This document shows, piece after piece, positions 1 to 6,327 of a stretch of 8,187 nucleotides of DNA. The DNA is taken from positions 1 through 8,187 of the forward strand of contig JAOUKG010000093.1 of assembly GCA_029882725.1 (NCBI GenBank), in the 5' to 3' direction. Source of the DNA: Cyclobacteriaceae bacterium. Lineage in GTDB: Bacteria; Bacteroidota; Bacteroidia; Cytophagales; Cyclobacteriaceae. Both the position numbers and the translations under genes were made by a program. Position 1 is the stretch's first letter; each line of letters opens with the position of its first letter. The notes under the pieces were generated by a model. The model worked only from the letters and a program-made list of their open reading frames with translations, had not been told where the DNA came from and searched no databases.

Positions 1-774
1 GGTGCATTGGATGAAAATTCGATAGCCTGGAAAACTGCCTTGGCTGCTAAAGAACAAGGGGCAGTGTTTACACTTACAAATGCGCCAATTGCCATGAGGA
101 TGGGTGCAATAAACCAATTGGCAGAACAATGCAATGCAGAAATCATTCCCGCCGATGCTACATCAATAGAGGATTTAACAAATTTATTTGAAAAGTCAGT
201 TGAAATTTTAGGTGGAAAAATTGATTTTGTTTTACATTCCATTGGTATGAGTCCAAATGTGAGAAAGAATAGAACCTATGGTGATTTAAACTATGAGTGG
301 TTTTTAAAGACCCTGGATATATCTGCCCTTTCTTTTCATAAAGTGATGCAAGTTGCAGAAAAAACAGATTCAATGAACGAATGGGGATCAATTTTAGCTC
401 TAAGCTATATTGCTGCTCAACGCACGTACCCGGATTATTCGGATATGGCCCAGGCTAAAGCTACTTTGGAATCTATTGCCAGAAGTTATGGTGCCCGTTT
501 CGCTAAATTGAATAAGGTGAGGGTTAATACTATTTCACAATCGCCAACTAAAACCACTGCCGGAAAGGGTATAACCGGTTTTGATGTATTTTATGATTAT
601 GCCGACATGTTATCGCCTTTGGGCAATGCTTCAGGTGAGGATTGTGCAAATTATATATTAGCCATGTTCTCGGACTTTACCAGAATGGTTACTATGCAAA
701 ACCTGATGCATGATGGCGGGTTCTCAAGCTCGGGAATCACTCAAGAATTAATTGATAGACTAAGCAAGGAATAG
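1..774 (+). CDS. fabI: Enoyl-[acyl-carrier-protein] reductase (NADH), FabI type; 5' end cut by the window
   Basis: FabI catalyses the last reductive step of each type II fatty acid elongation cycle, reducing trans-2-enoyl-ACP with NAD(P)H in the cytoplasm. The frame is open from base 1 and begins GALDENSIAWK, the glycine-rich cofactor-binding segment that lies near residue 15-20 in FabI, so roughly 15 N-terminal residues are missing. A TTG at 7 lies inside this motif and is not the true start. Taking codon 1 as bases 1-3, the segment LTNAP near residue 25, the HSIG motif near 80 and the catalytic tyrosine/lysine pair Y146-x6-K153 (bases 436-459, YSDMAQAK) are all present. The second FabI-type tyrosine, Y136, sits in LSYIAAQR. 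The C-terminus HDGGFSSSG is typical of the family. The stop is TAG at 772-774. ispE follows after 6 nt on the same strand, which suggests co-transcription. The identification is secure; the exact cofactor preference cannot be read from the sequence. Confidence 0.96.
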   Translation, partial: GALDENSIAWKTALAAKEQGAVFTLTNAPIAMRMGAINQLAEQCNAEIIPADATSIEDLTNLFEKSVEILGGKIDFVLHSIGMSPNVRKNRTYGDLNYEWFLKTLDISALSFHKVMQVAEKTDSMNEWGSILALSYIAAQRTYPDYSDMAQAKATLESIARSYGARFAKLNKVRVNTISQSPTKTTAGKGITGFDVFYDYADMLSPLGNASGEDCANYILAMFSDFTRMVTMQNLMHDGGFSSSGITQELIDRLSKE

Positions 775-780
775 ACCTAT

Positions 781-1590
781 ATGATTCTTTTTCCTTACGC
801 CAAAATTAATATTGGCCTCGATGTAATTGAGAAAAGAACAGATGGATATCATTCCATCTGTTCCGTTTTTTATCCTGTTTTGCTGAGGGATACACTTGAA
901 ATTGTCCCTGCCGGAAATTTGATTTTTAATTCAAGTGGTCTGCCAATTCCCGGAAATAAAGACCAGAATTTGGTGATAAAAGCATGGGAACTCCTCAGGG
1001 ATAAATTTAAAATTGGTCCAGTAAAAATATTTTTAGATAAAAGGATCCCGATGGGAGCCGGTTTGGGTGGAGGAAGTTCAGATGCAGCTTTTGCTTTAAA
1101 AATCATGAATCAGATTTTTGACCTTCAACTCAATATTGATAACTTAATGGAACTGGCGGCTGAACTTGGTTCTGATTGCCCTTTTTTCCTTATGGATGCT
1201 CCTGCCCTGGCAACAGGAAGAGGTACCGACCTCAAAGAAATCCCACTGTATTTATCAAAGTATTGGCTTTATGTAATTTCTCCTAAAATTCATATTTCCA
1301 CCTCAGAGGCTTATGGTGAACTTACACCTGAAGTGCCTGAAAAGAACTTACAAGACTTAATTGTAATGCCCCTGGAAGAATGGAAAAATAATATTAAAAA
1401 TGATTTTGAGAAGGGCGTATTTAGAAAATATCCCGAGCTAAATGAAATAAAAAACAACCTTTATAAACGCGGAGCCCTATATGCAAGTTTAACAGGCACT
1501 GGAAGTTCTGTATATGGTATTTTTGCGGAAAGGCCTGAAATGATAAAATCAGATTTTCCTCAATTTGTTTTGCCTTTGAAGCTTCCCTAA
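781..1590 (+). CDS. ispE: 4-diphosphocytidyl-2-C-methyl-D-erythritol kinase (IspE)
   Basis: IspE is a cytoplasmic GHMP-family kinase that phosphorylates the 2-hydroxyl of CDP-methylerythritol with ATP, the fourth step of the MEP pathway to IPP and DMAPP. The 269-residue protein is complete and close to the family length of about 280. It opens with FPYAKINIGL, where K8 matches the conserved active-site lysine. DGYHSI follows at 21-26. The GHMP ATP-binding loop PMGAGLGGGSSDAA is at 90-103, and GSDCPFF at 130-136 carries the catalytic aspartate D132. The C-terminal glycine motif LTGTGSSVYG is at 237-246. The ATG at 781 is preferred because the conserved N-terminal motif starts only a few residues later. 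A purine-rich AAGCAAGGA lies at 763-771 inside the end of fabI and could weakly serve as a ribosome site. The gene is followed after 26 nt by a convergent chemoreceptor gene, with no clear terminator between them. Confidence 0.97.
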   Translation: MILFPYAKINIGLDVIEKRTDGYHSICSVFYPVLLRDTLEIVPAGNLIFNSSGLPIPGNKDQNLVIKAWELLRDKFKIGPVKIFLDKRIPMGAGLGGGSSDAAFALKIMNQIFDLQLNIDNLMELAAELGSDCPFFLMDAPALATGRGTDLKEIPLYLSKYWLYVISPKIHISTSEAYGELTPEVPEKNLQDLIVMPLEEWKNNIKNDFEKGVFRKYPELNEIKNNLYKRGALYASLTGTGSSVYGIFAERPEMIKSDFPQFVLPLKLP

Positions 1591-1616
1591 AAAGAGTTTT
1601 ATCAAAATGTCAGTGT

Positions 1617-3392
1617 TTAAATTATTTGCTCAAATTTAAAGTAGCCAACTTTGTCTCTTAAACTTTCGGCTTGCAAGACTAAATCTTGTGAGTTGTTTGC
1701 CATTTGATTGGCAGAATCTGTATTACTTTGTATTATTTCATAAAGACGCTGGATGGCTAGATTGATCTCATTAGTAGTTACTTCTTGTTCACTGCTTGAA
1801 TTGCTGATCTCTTTGATCAAAGTAACTGTTTTTTCAATTTCGGGAACTAAGTTTGATAAATGACCACCAGCAAAGTTTGAAATTTCAACACCTTGTTTGG
1901 TTAAATCAATAATCTCAGATGCCGATTGCTTGCTCCTTTCTGCTAGTTTTTTTACTTCCCCTGAGACTACTCCAAATCCTTTTCCTTGTTCTCCTGCTCG
2001 TGCAGCTTCAATGGAGGCATTTAAAGCCAGAATGTTTGTTTGATAGGAAATGTAATTTATAATACCAATTTTATCTGCTATTTCCTGAATTGAATGAATA
2101 GATTTATCCACAGAATCCCAACTTATTTTAAGTGATTTGGCGGCTTCTTTCGAAATAATTTCAGTGTTTTTTGCTATTTTTGCATTGTTTTTAATGGTTG
2201 CGGACATTTCTTCAACAGCAGCTGATAGCTCCTCTGCCGCAGCAGCTTGTTCGTTCGATCCTTGTGAAACTTGTTGGGAAATGGTTGAAAAACCTTCACT
2301 GGTGGCTTTTAAATTTACTGCCAATTTCAAAGTGTCTTTTAAAACAACCTTCAATTGTTGAATAAAAATTTTTAAATCGGCCATGATCATATCCATTTCA
2401 TCCTTTCCTTTAGGATTGATTTCTATGTATAAATTCCCGTTGGTAACCTCATTGATTATGTTTTTAAAATTATTTACTGAACCCATAATTTTATTAATTA
2501 CCAAAGTGTTTATTAATAGAATTAGTATAGTTACTCCAATAGCAACTACTGCAAAAATTATCAGTGCCCAAGCTACTGATTCAGCTGTTTTTGCTTCAAT
2601 TTCTTCTATTAAATTATCCAGAAGTGGAGAAATTTGATGAATAGATTTATTCATTTTAGCTTGAATTCCATCCTTATCAGTATAACCTATGGTTCTGTTC
2701 AACTCAACGATTTCATTAAAAGTAAATGAGTAATTACTAATTAGCTTCAGGGTTTTGTTTTTATTCGCATCTGAAATGCCAGGGTTATTTTTTAAACTAT
2801 TTTTAAATTTTTCAATATTTGCAGAAAATTGATCGATGTACTTTTCATCTCTTCTTAAATAATAGTCTTTTTCATCTCTTCTTAGTGAAAGGGTATGGAT
2901 TAGTAAATCTCCTCTTACGAAATTCAAACCTTCAATCTGATGTGCAAAAGTTCTTAAGCTTCCCGTCTTTCCATAATTCCCATATCCTTTTATAAATTGT
3001 TTTTCAGAATATATATGAAATTCAGTTTTATAAACATCAAGATCGAATTTCATACTGTCAATTAAATTGTAACTTTTTTCAAGTATAGTGCTTTCCTTGT
3101 ACTTTTCAAGCTCTTCTTTTATGAAATTAATTTCCTTATCTATTGTGTTTAAATAGTCGCTTTTTCCAGTTTTATAGTAATCATCATTTGTTAAATCTAT
3201 TAATATAAAATCTCTCTGAGTCTTTTGAATATTTAGTATACTATTATATAATAATGCCCCCCGTTCTTTTAATAGAGAAGCATTATTGGTCTTATTGTTT
3301 GCGTAAAATATTACAGAAAATAACGATATTAACCCAAACAGGGTAAGGAAATTTAATCCAATTAACCTCAGTTTAATTGATTGAAAATTCAT
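1617..3392 (-). CDS. Methyl-accepting chemotaxis protein with helical (HBM-like) periplasmic sensor domain
   Basis: This is an inner-membrane chemoreceptor expected to sense a ligand outside the cytoplasm and control CheA through CheW. The 591 residues show a short cytoplasmic N-terminus and TM1 at about 10-30. A long, charged, mainly helical periplasmic region runs from about 31 to 272, followed by TM2 at about 273-300. A HAMP region spans roughly 300-355, and a methyl-accepting signalling domain runs to the end. The CheA/CheW-contacting hairpin tip is clear at 457-487, with ALNASIEAARAGEQGKGFG followed by VVSGEVKKLAERS. The sensor contains LSLRRDEKDYYLRRDEKY at 168-185, which resembles the EKDF-L-R-x-x-x-Y pattern of helical bimodular (HBM) domains. 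That assignment is from memory of the family and needs a profile search. No C-terminal NWETF-like pentapeptide for CheR/CheB tethering is present; the protein ends FKFEQII. No other che gene is in the window. Start and membrane topology agree. The ligand is unknown. Confidence 0.93.
   Translation of the reverse strand: MNFQSIKLRLIGLNFLTLFGLISLFSVIFYANNKTNNASLLKERGALLYNSILNIQKTQRDFILIDLTNDDYYKTGKSDYLNTIDKEINFIKEELEKYKESTILEKSYNLIDSMKFDLDVYKTEFHIYSEKQFIKGYGNYGKTGSLRTFAHQIEGLNFVRGDLLIHTLSLRRDEKDYYLRRDEKYIDQFSANIEKFKNSLKNNPGISDANKNKTLKLISNYSFTFNEIVELNRTIGYTDKDGIQAKMNKSIHQISPLLDNLIEEIEAKTAESVAWALIIFAVVAIGVTILILLINTLVINKIMGSVNNFKNIINEVTNGNLYIEINPKGKDEMDMIMADLKIFIQQLKVVLKDTLKLAVNLKATSEGFSTISQQVSQGSNEQAAAAEELSAAVEEMSATIKNNAKIAKNTEIISKEAAKSLKISWDSVDKSIHSIQEIADKIGIINYISYQTNILALNASIEAARAGEQGKGFGVVSGEVKKLAERSKQSASEIIDLTKQGVEISNFAGGHLSNLVPEIEKTVTLIKEISNSSSEQEVTTNEINLAIQRLYEIIQSNTDSANQMANNSQDLVLQAESLRDKVGYFKFEQII
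2842..2884. repeat. 16-bp exact direct repeat inside the chemoreceptor sensor domain
   Basis: The 16-mer TTTTCATCTCTTCTTA occurs at 2842-2857 and again at 2869-2884, offset by 27 bp (nine codons), so the reading frame is kept. On the coding strand each copy encodes LRRDEK, giving LRRDEKDYYLRRDEK at receptor residues 170-184. It looks like a small in-frame duplication or codon-level conservation within a helix. It is too short to be a mobile element. Confidence 0.8.
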
Positions 3393-3412
3393 TTTAGAAG
3401 TGTTTAGTTAAA

Positions 3413-3424
3413 TGAATATATTCA
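3413..3424. promoter_or_regulatory. 12-bp perfect palindrome close upstream of the chemoreceptor start
   Basis: TGAATATATTCA is its own reverse complement and ends 21 bp upstream of the receptor ATG (3390-3392). Its position in the leader would suit an operator. In such AT-rich sequence a palindrome of this size can also arise by chance, and no regulator family is indicated. Confidence 0.25.
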
Positions 3425-3438
3425 ATAAATTATTTAAT

Positions 3439-3490
3439 AAAAAATCAGATTATATTTAATATAAGTAATTTAATCTGATCTAATTTTTTT
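3439..3490. terminator. Weak hairpin flanked by A and T runs (possible bidirectional terminator or leader structure)
   Basis: ATCAGATTA at 3444-3452 pairs with TAATCTGAT at 3471-3479 (9 bp, 18-nt loop). An A6 run at 3439-3444 overlaps the left arm, so the - strand transcript ends the stem in a U run. A T7 run at 3484-3490 follows on the + strand. Only two of the nine pairs are G-C, so it is weaker than a standard intrinsic terminator. It lies 52 bp upstream of the receptor start, so it could instead be a leader structure or an operator. Confidence 0.3.
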
Positions 3491-3616
3491 ATTAAGGAAA
3501 TAATGTTTTTTAACTTTTGTTTTCTTACGTGCAAACTATATGAGAATAGTATATAGGTTAATTAAAAAAAAAGGCTGTTTGTGTGTTTTAAGTTAAATTC
3601 CACCCTTTTATAGTTC

Positions 3617-3652
3617 AAAAAAGCCCAATACTTATGTTAAGTAAGGTTTTTT
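3617..3652. terminator. Terminator-like hairpin downstream of the tgt-lptG-EamA-PAP2 operon
   Basis: The inner stem TACTTA (3629-3634), loop TGT and TAAGTA (3638-3643) are extended, after a small internal loop, by CC (two of the three C at 3624-3626) pairing with GG at 3645-3646. A6 at 3617-3622 pairs with T6 at 3647-3652. On the - strand the stem ends in a T6 run, as an intrinsic terminator should. It lies 79-114 nt past the PAP2 stop, and the symmetric A and T runs would allow it to act in both directions. The pairing is read directly; the function is inferred. Confidence 0.55.
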
Positions 3653-3730
3653 GGATAATAACACAATTAATTTTGCCAATCTTGGTTTTAACTATCAATT
3701 ATTAATAGTATCTATATTCTTAGATAGGTC

Positions 3731-4336
3731 TTATTTTAAAAATCGAAATTGTTTGGTCACTTTTAATCCAATATATACAGCCAAAACCCCCAAAATAGCA
3801 CCGAAATAAACATCAATGAAAAAGTGCTGTAAAAGATATACTCTACTTATTGCTACTGATAGTGCGAGAAGAAAACCGGTTATAAAAGCCCACTTTTTAT
3901 TGATTAGCAGGGAGGCGAAAAAAAATATTGCAAAGGCAGTTAGTGTATGGCCCGAAGGAAATGTATTGTTAGTTACTACAGTTACTCCTTCAACAAAGTT
4001 CCATTCTATATCCTTTCCAAGAAATGCTGTAGGTCTTAACATACCTGAAAATAAACTTTTTTTCAATCCTTGTGACAACAGTAAAACAAAAAGGGAAATG
4101 GATAATAATTGTATCGATTCCTTTTTACTTCGAAAAACAAGAATTAGAAAAAAGGGTATCAACATTAAACCATCCCCCAAAAAAGTAATATACTTAAAAA
4201 AGATATCGGCTATTTTATTGTGATGAATATTAAGATATAAGACCATATCTCCTTTATTGAAAAAGATTACCAACACCCCTCCCACAATGATAAGGGCATA
4301 CATCAGGTACAAAAAAGGGTTTTTATATTGATTCAT
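3731..4336 (-). CDS. PAP2-family membrane lipid-phosphate phosphatase
   Basis: This 201-residue integral membrane protein belongs to the type 2 phosphatidic acid phosphatase superfamily, which dephosphorylates lipid phosphates or diphosphates such as undecaprenyl-PP, PGP, phosphatidate or lipid A on the outer face of the inner membrane. About six hydrophobic segments are visible, at roughly 10-26, 43-68, 74-90, 131-145, 149-163 and 175-191. The three catalytic motifs are present. Motif 1 is K93...R101-P102, motif 2 is FPSGHT at 126-131 with H130, and motif 3 is S164-R165...H171...D175. The K-to-RP gap is 7 residues from K93 (8 from K92) rather than the textbook 6, a mild deviation that leaves the rest of the site intact. 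The ATG overlaps the stop of the upstream transporter gene by 4 nt (ATGA), so translation is probably coupled. It is the last gene of the operon, with a candidate terminator downstream. The substrate cannot be assigned. Confidence 0.92.
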   Translation of the reverse strand: MNQYKNPFLYLMYALIIVGGVLVIFFNKGDMVLYLNIHHNKIADIFFKYITFLGDGLMLIPFFLILVFRSKKESIQLLSISLFVLLLSQGLKKSLFSGMLRPTAFLGKDIEWNFVEGVTVVTNNTFPSGHTLTAFAIFFFASLLINKKWAFITGFLLALSVAISRVYLLQHFFIDVYFGAILGVLAVYIGLKVTKQFRFLK

Positions 4337-5244
4337 AATAGTTCTTGAGGTGTGGGTTGTTTTCTTCTGTGTATTTTATTCAACACCGGATACAAAAATA
4401 CAGATAATAAGATAATGGCAGTCCCAATATAAAACCCAAAATCCATTTTTTCTTTTTCACCAAAAATTATCAATGCCAGAACAATGCCATATACGGGTTC
4501 AAGGTTAATAATAAGGCTGGTGGCAAATGCAGTAAGTCTTTTCATGATTTCTACCCATTGAGAATAGGCATATACGGTACAAACACCGGCTAAAAGAAAC
4601 AACCATAGCCAATCCAGATTTTCAGGGACAAGCTGAAGGCCAGAATCCGTAAAATATATTGAATAGAAAGGAATGAACAATAAAATAGAAAAAAAGGCAC
4701 CAACCATTTCATAAAAAGTTATATAAATATGAGAATGTCGGTGTGAAACTTTAGCATTTAATACACTGAATAAGGCGGCCAGAAAAGCAGATAATAAAGC
4801 ATAGATCAAACCCAGAGCATGATCAAATTCAAAATGAAAAATTACGTAAAGTCCTGCAATAATAACTAACCCCAAAAACACCTCATGGAAATACACCCTT
4901 CTCTTAAATATAATGGGTTCAGTAAAACTTGTAAATAGGGAAGTAGTGGCCATCCCTGCTAAGCATACTGAAACGGTTGAAACCCTTGCCGCAGCAAAAA
5001 AAAATATCCAGTGAACTGCAATAAGGGCACCTATTCCCATAAGCTTTATCACTTCATTCCACTTCACCGAAAGGCTTTCTTTTTTCCAAATCAAGATTAT
5101 GAAAAGGCCTGTTGCGGCGAGAAGCGTTCTGTAAAAAACAACTTCAACAGGAGGAATGGAAATGAGTTGACCCAAAATAGCTGTAAAACCCCATATTATT
5201 ACAAGGAAATGCATTTTTGCTAAATCTTTACTCAATGTGATCAT
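4333..5244 (-). CDS. EamA / DMT-superfamily transporter
   Basis: This 303-residue inner-membrane protein has about ten hydrophobic segments arranged as two EamA repeats, at roughly 8-137 and 145-286. Both repeats carry the hallmark Glu-Pro near the end of their fourth helix: FTEP at 107-110 and NLEPVYGIVLALIIFGE at 247-263. Members export amino acids, metabolites, nucleotide sugars or lipid-linked groups; the substrate here is not readable from the sequence. The ATG at 5242-5244 lies 6 nt after the lptG stop. Met11 is an alternative start that would still keep the first helix. No Shine-Dalgarno sequence is seen, which is normal in Bacteroidota. A 9-T coding run (4996-5004) encodes F81-F83. 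The charged C-terminal tail (about 289-303) is predicted to be cytoplasmic. The stop overlaps the PAP2 start. Confidence 0.93.
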   Translation of the reverse strand: MITLSKDLAKMHFLVIIWGFTAILGQLISIPPVEVVFYRTLLAATGLFIILIWKKESLSVKWNEVIKLMGIGALIAVHWIFFFAAARVSTVSVCLAGMATTSLFTSFTEPIIFKRRVYFHEVFLGLVIIAGLYVIFHFEFDHALGLIYALLSAFLAALFSVLNAKVSHRHSHIYITFYEMVGAFFSILLFIPFYSIYFTDSGLQLVPENLDWLWLFLLAGVCTVYAYSQWVEIMKRLTAFATSLIINLEPVYGIVLALIIFGEKEKMDFGFYIGTAIILLSVFLYPVLNKIHRRKQPTPQELL

Positions 5245-5250
5245 CAGATA

Positions 5251-6327
5251 TTATTTTGGAACGTTTTTATACATCAATAAAGATATAAACCCAAAGATTA
5301 TGTTGGGTATCCACACAGCAAAAGCGGGTTCCATATCACCTACTTCAGCAATGGATTTTGCGAGGATGAAACACAAAATAAAAACGAAAGAAAGCATAAA
5401 GCCCAGAGCTATTCGGAAACCTGTTCCCCCTCTGGATTTACGGCTCGATACTATCACCCCCATGAATGTTAAAATCAGCACGGTAAATGGACTTGTATAT
5501 CGCACATATTTTTCCACTTCATAAACTTCCACATTGCTTGCTCCCCGTACTTTAAGCAATTCAATATACTCATTCAACTGAGGGGTTGTCATACCATCAT
5601 ACCTTCTGTAATCATTACTAAAATCTTCAGGAGTTATGGCAAGAATAGTATCCAATTCTACACCTGTTTCCACAATCTCTTTTTCCCCTTCCATTTTCCA
5701 ATATTTCCAGTCTTTAAGCTTCCATTTTTTTGTTTCATCATCCCACTGAATCAGGCGGGCTTGTAGTTTTTCTTTAAGTTCATTCTTTTTAATTATTTCC
5801 AGGGAAAAAGCCTGACCAATATTTGTGGTATTATTAAAACTTCTCAGGTATGTATATTCGTCGGGGGCAGTTTGGATATGCACATCCCTTTCCGAGAAAA
5901 TAAACATTTTTTCCAGGTATTTAATTTCGAAATCAAGTTTTGCCCTATTGGAAGTAGGTATTACCCAACCTGTAAACCAAATGTTGAGAGAGGCAATTAT
6001 TAAACCTCCAATCATAAAAGGAACCAGCATCCTGCGAAAACTCATCCCACTGCTTAGCATAGCTATTATTTCTGTATGTCCGGCAAGTCTTGATGTTATG
6101 TAAACGGTAGCGATAAAAGCTGTAAGAGGAGTGATAAGGTTGGCAATAAAAGGAATGAAATTAATATAATATCCTACAACTTCAGCCAAGCTTAAGTTAT
6201 TGGAAACGTATTTTTCCATTTTTTCCGTAATATCAATTACAGTTATGATGGTCAGTAAAATGAAAACCACAAAAAAGAATGTGACCAGCTGTTTTTTTAA
6301 TATATACTTATCTAACAGTCGAAACAT
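5251..6327 (-). CDS. lptG: LptF/LptG (YjgP/YjgQ) family lipopolysaccharide export permease
   Basis: LptF and LptG form the membrane part of the LptB2FG ABC transporter, which extracts LPS from the inner membrane and passes it to LptC/LptA. The 358 residues match the family length and its 3+3 helix plan. TM1-3 are at about 14-31, 58-78 and 100-118, a periplasmic beta-rich domain spans about 130-265, and TM4-6 are at about 280-295, 306-324 and 336-353. The N-terminal LDKYILKK and the cytoplasmic coupling segment HTEIIAMLSSGMSFRRMLVP (84-103) are characteristic. Only this paralogue is in the window; its partner and the ATPase LptB must be elsewhere. The symbol lptG rather than lptF is a convention for this phylum and is not proved here. 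The ATG shares one base with the tgt stop (TAATG), implying translational coupling. Confidence 0.92.
   Translation of the reverse strand: MFRLLDKYILKKQLVTFFFVVFILLTIITVIDITEKMEKYVSNNLSLAEVVGYYINFIPFIANLITPLTAFIATVYITSRLAGHTEIIAMLSSGMSFRRMLVPFMIGGLIIASLNIWFTGWVIPTSNRAKLDFEIKYLEKMFIFSERDVHIQTAPDEYTYLRSFNNTTNIGQAFSLEIIKKNELKEKLQARLIQWDDETKKWKLKDWKYWKMEGEKEIVETGVELDTILAITPEDFSNDYRRYDGMTTPQLNEYIELLKVRGASNVEVYEVEKYVRYTSPFTVLILTFMGVIVSSRKSRGGTGFRIALGFMLSFVFILCFILAKSIAEVGDMEPAFAVWIPNIIFGFISLLMYKNVPK

Larger units (their letters stand above)
3393..3730. other. AT-rich intergenic region between the PAP2 gene and the chemoreceptor gene
   Basis: This stretch of 338 bp has no credible coding frame; both strands are dense with stops. 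It must hold the 3' end of the PAP2 operon and the promoter of the chemoreceptor gene, both read on the - strand. Visible structure, left to right: a perfect 12-bp palindrome TGAATATATTCA at 3413-3424, 21 bp upstream of the receptor start; a 9-bp inverted repeat at 3444-3479; an A9 run at 3564-3572; and a terminator-like hairpin at 3617-3652. No clean Bacteroidota promoter (TAnnTTTG with an upstream TTG) was found on the - strand, so the receptor promoter is unassigned. Confidence 0.7.

Noticed and set aside
1578..1585. Palindrome GAAGCTTC at the end of ispE, considered as a terminator stem
   Set aside because: Four base pairs without a loop and no following T run; it cannot form an intrinsic terminator hairpin.
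2104..2112. Perfect DnaA box TTATCCACA, with GTATCCACA-like partners at 5307-5315, 7936-7944 and, on the - strand, 6437-6445
   Set aside because: All lie inside coding sequence and far apart, with no cluster or AT-rich unwinding element. One perfect 9-mer in 8 kb is within reach of chance, so this is not evidence for oriC even with dnaA in the window.
2137..2361. Serine/alanine-rich + strand frame opposite the receptor signalling domain
   Set aside because: The composition is what the antisense of an Ala/Glu-rich coiled coil gives; no independent gene evidence.
3540..3596. Tiny + strand frame of 18 codons starting ATG at 3540
   Set aside because: It is short, low in complexity around the A9 run, has no ribosome site, and matches nothing recognisable.
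3668..3675. TAATTTTG on the + strand, matching the Bacteroidota -7 promoter element TAnnTTTG
   Set aside because: The only upstream TTG (3651-3653) is about 14 nt away, too close for the usual spacing, and no + strand gene follows; transcription would run antisense to PAP2.
3816..4223. 135-codon + strand open frame opposite the PAP2 gene
   Set aside because: It is the antisense shadow of a gene whose three PAP2 catalytic motifs are intact; its translation has no domain pattern.
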